From contig NZ_BLLN01000005.1 in NCBI RefSeq assembly GCF_011170125.1, positions 2,462,501-2,526,500 on the forward strand: a stretch of DNA of 64,000 bases, in the 5' to 3' direction. The translations under genes and the position numbers were made by a program. The DNA is from Streptomyces diastaticus subsp. diastaticus. Lineage in GTDB: Bacteria > Actinomycetota > Actinomycetes > Streptomycetales > Streptomycetaceae. The notes below the pieces were generated by a model. It ran no database searches, was not told the DNA's origin, and saw only the letters and a program-made list of their open reading frames with translations. The first letter of the stretch is position 1, and each line of letters starts with the position of its first letter. Positions 63,996 through 64,000 of the stretch are shown here, piece after piece.

Positions 63996-64000
63996 GGTGA

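Overview
The window is about 64 kb of very GC-rich DNA whose coding regions use mostly G/C third codon positions, with frequent GTG starts, 4-nt GTGA overlaps and start codons placed 6-8 nt after a TAnnnT -10 box (leaderless mRNAs). With a WhiB regulator, F420 biosynthesis genes, five LytR-CpsA-Psr (LCP) proteins and a SigB-family sigma factor with its partner-switch proteins, it is a Streptomyces chromosome core segment. Gene order is the conserved actinobacterial block that in Mycobacterium tuberculosis runs from sahH through manA, manB, whiB2, fbiA/fbiB, manC, an LCP gene and fadE25 to purE/purK and a GtrA gene, here with Streptomyces-specific insertions.

Layout. 1-10.4 kb: the cut 5' end of a probable membrane protein, a long stretch with no supported gene, a hypothetical protein, S-adenosylhomocysteine hydrolase (ahcY), a cation efflux transporter, then a mannose activation set (manA, a SIS-domain protein, a Trm112-like protein, manB), with a frameshifted alpha/beta-hydrolase pseudogene inserted between the last two. 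10.5-20.6 kb: GNAT acetyltransferase, lactate permease, DUF3499 and minimal-metallopeptidase divergent pair, a translationally coupled pair (giant membrane glycosyltransferase plus DUF5719 protein), and whiB. 21-25.6 kb: a candidate Cys-rich small ORF, a cysteine-dioxygenase-like protein, cofD and cofE-fbiB for coenzyme F420, and a DNA glycosylase. 25.9-39.7 kb: an envelope island with a GDP-mannose pyrophosphorylase-like enzyme, a secreted peptidoglycan amidase, five LCP ligase paralogues, a GT2 glycosyltransferase, and an acyl-CoA thioesterase. 39.9-52.2 kb: catalase, acyl-CoA dehydrogenase, UDP-glucose dehydrogenase, CGNR zinc-finger protein, Baeyer-Villiger-type monooxygenase, SMP-30-like lipoprotein, TetR regulator, VOC protein, and a purK-purE-dipeptidase operon. 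52.4-64 kb: GtrA protein, OmpR/histidine-kinase pair, POT peptide transporter, an anti-sigma / anti-anti-sigma / SigB-family sigma module (probably arsI, prsI, sigI), and histidine degradation genes (hutI, hutF and an M20 amidohydrolase) running off the right edge.

Functionally the window joins cell-envelope polymer assembly (nucleotide sugars, glycosyltransferases, LCP attachment enzymes, amidase) with sporulation control (whiB), redox cofactor F420, purine and histidine metabolism. The least expected structure is outside the ordinary genes: a dispersed intergenic repeat that starts at a CTAG stop-codon junction in two places and forms the tail of one gene, a cluster of nine inverted/direct copies of a GAACGCCGGCCGG-type repeat, the triple-frame hydrolase wreck, three strong palindromic operator candidates, and divergence of a catalytic arginine among the LCP paralogues. 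No tRNA, rRNA, CRISPR, insertion sequence or prophage was seen.
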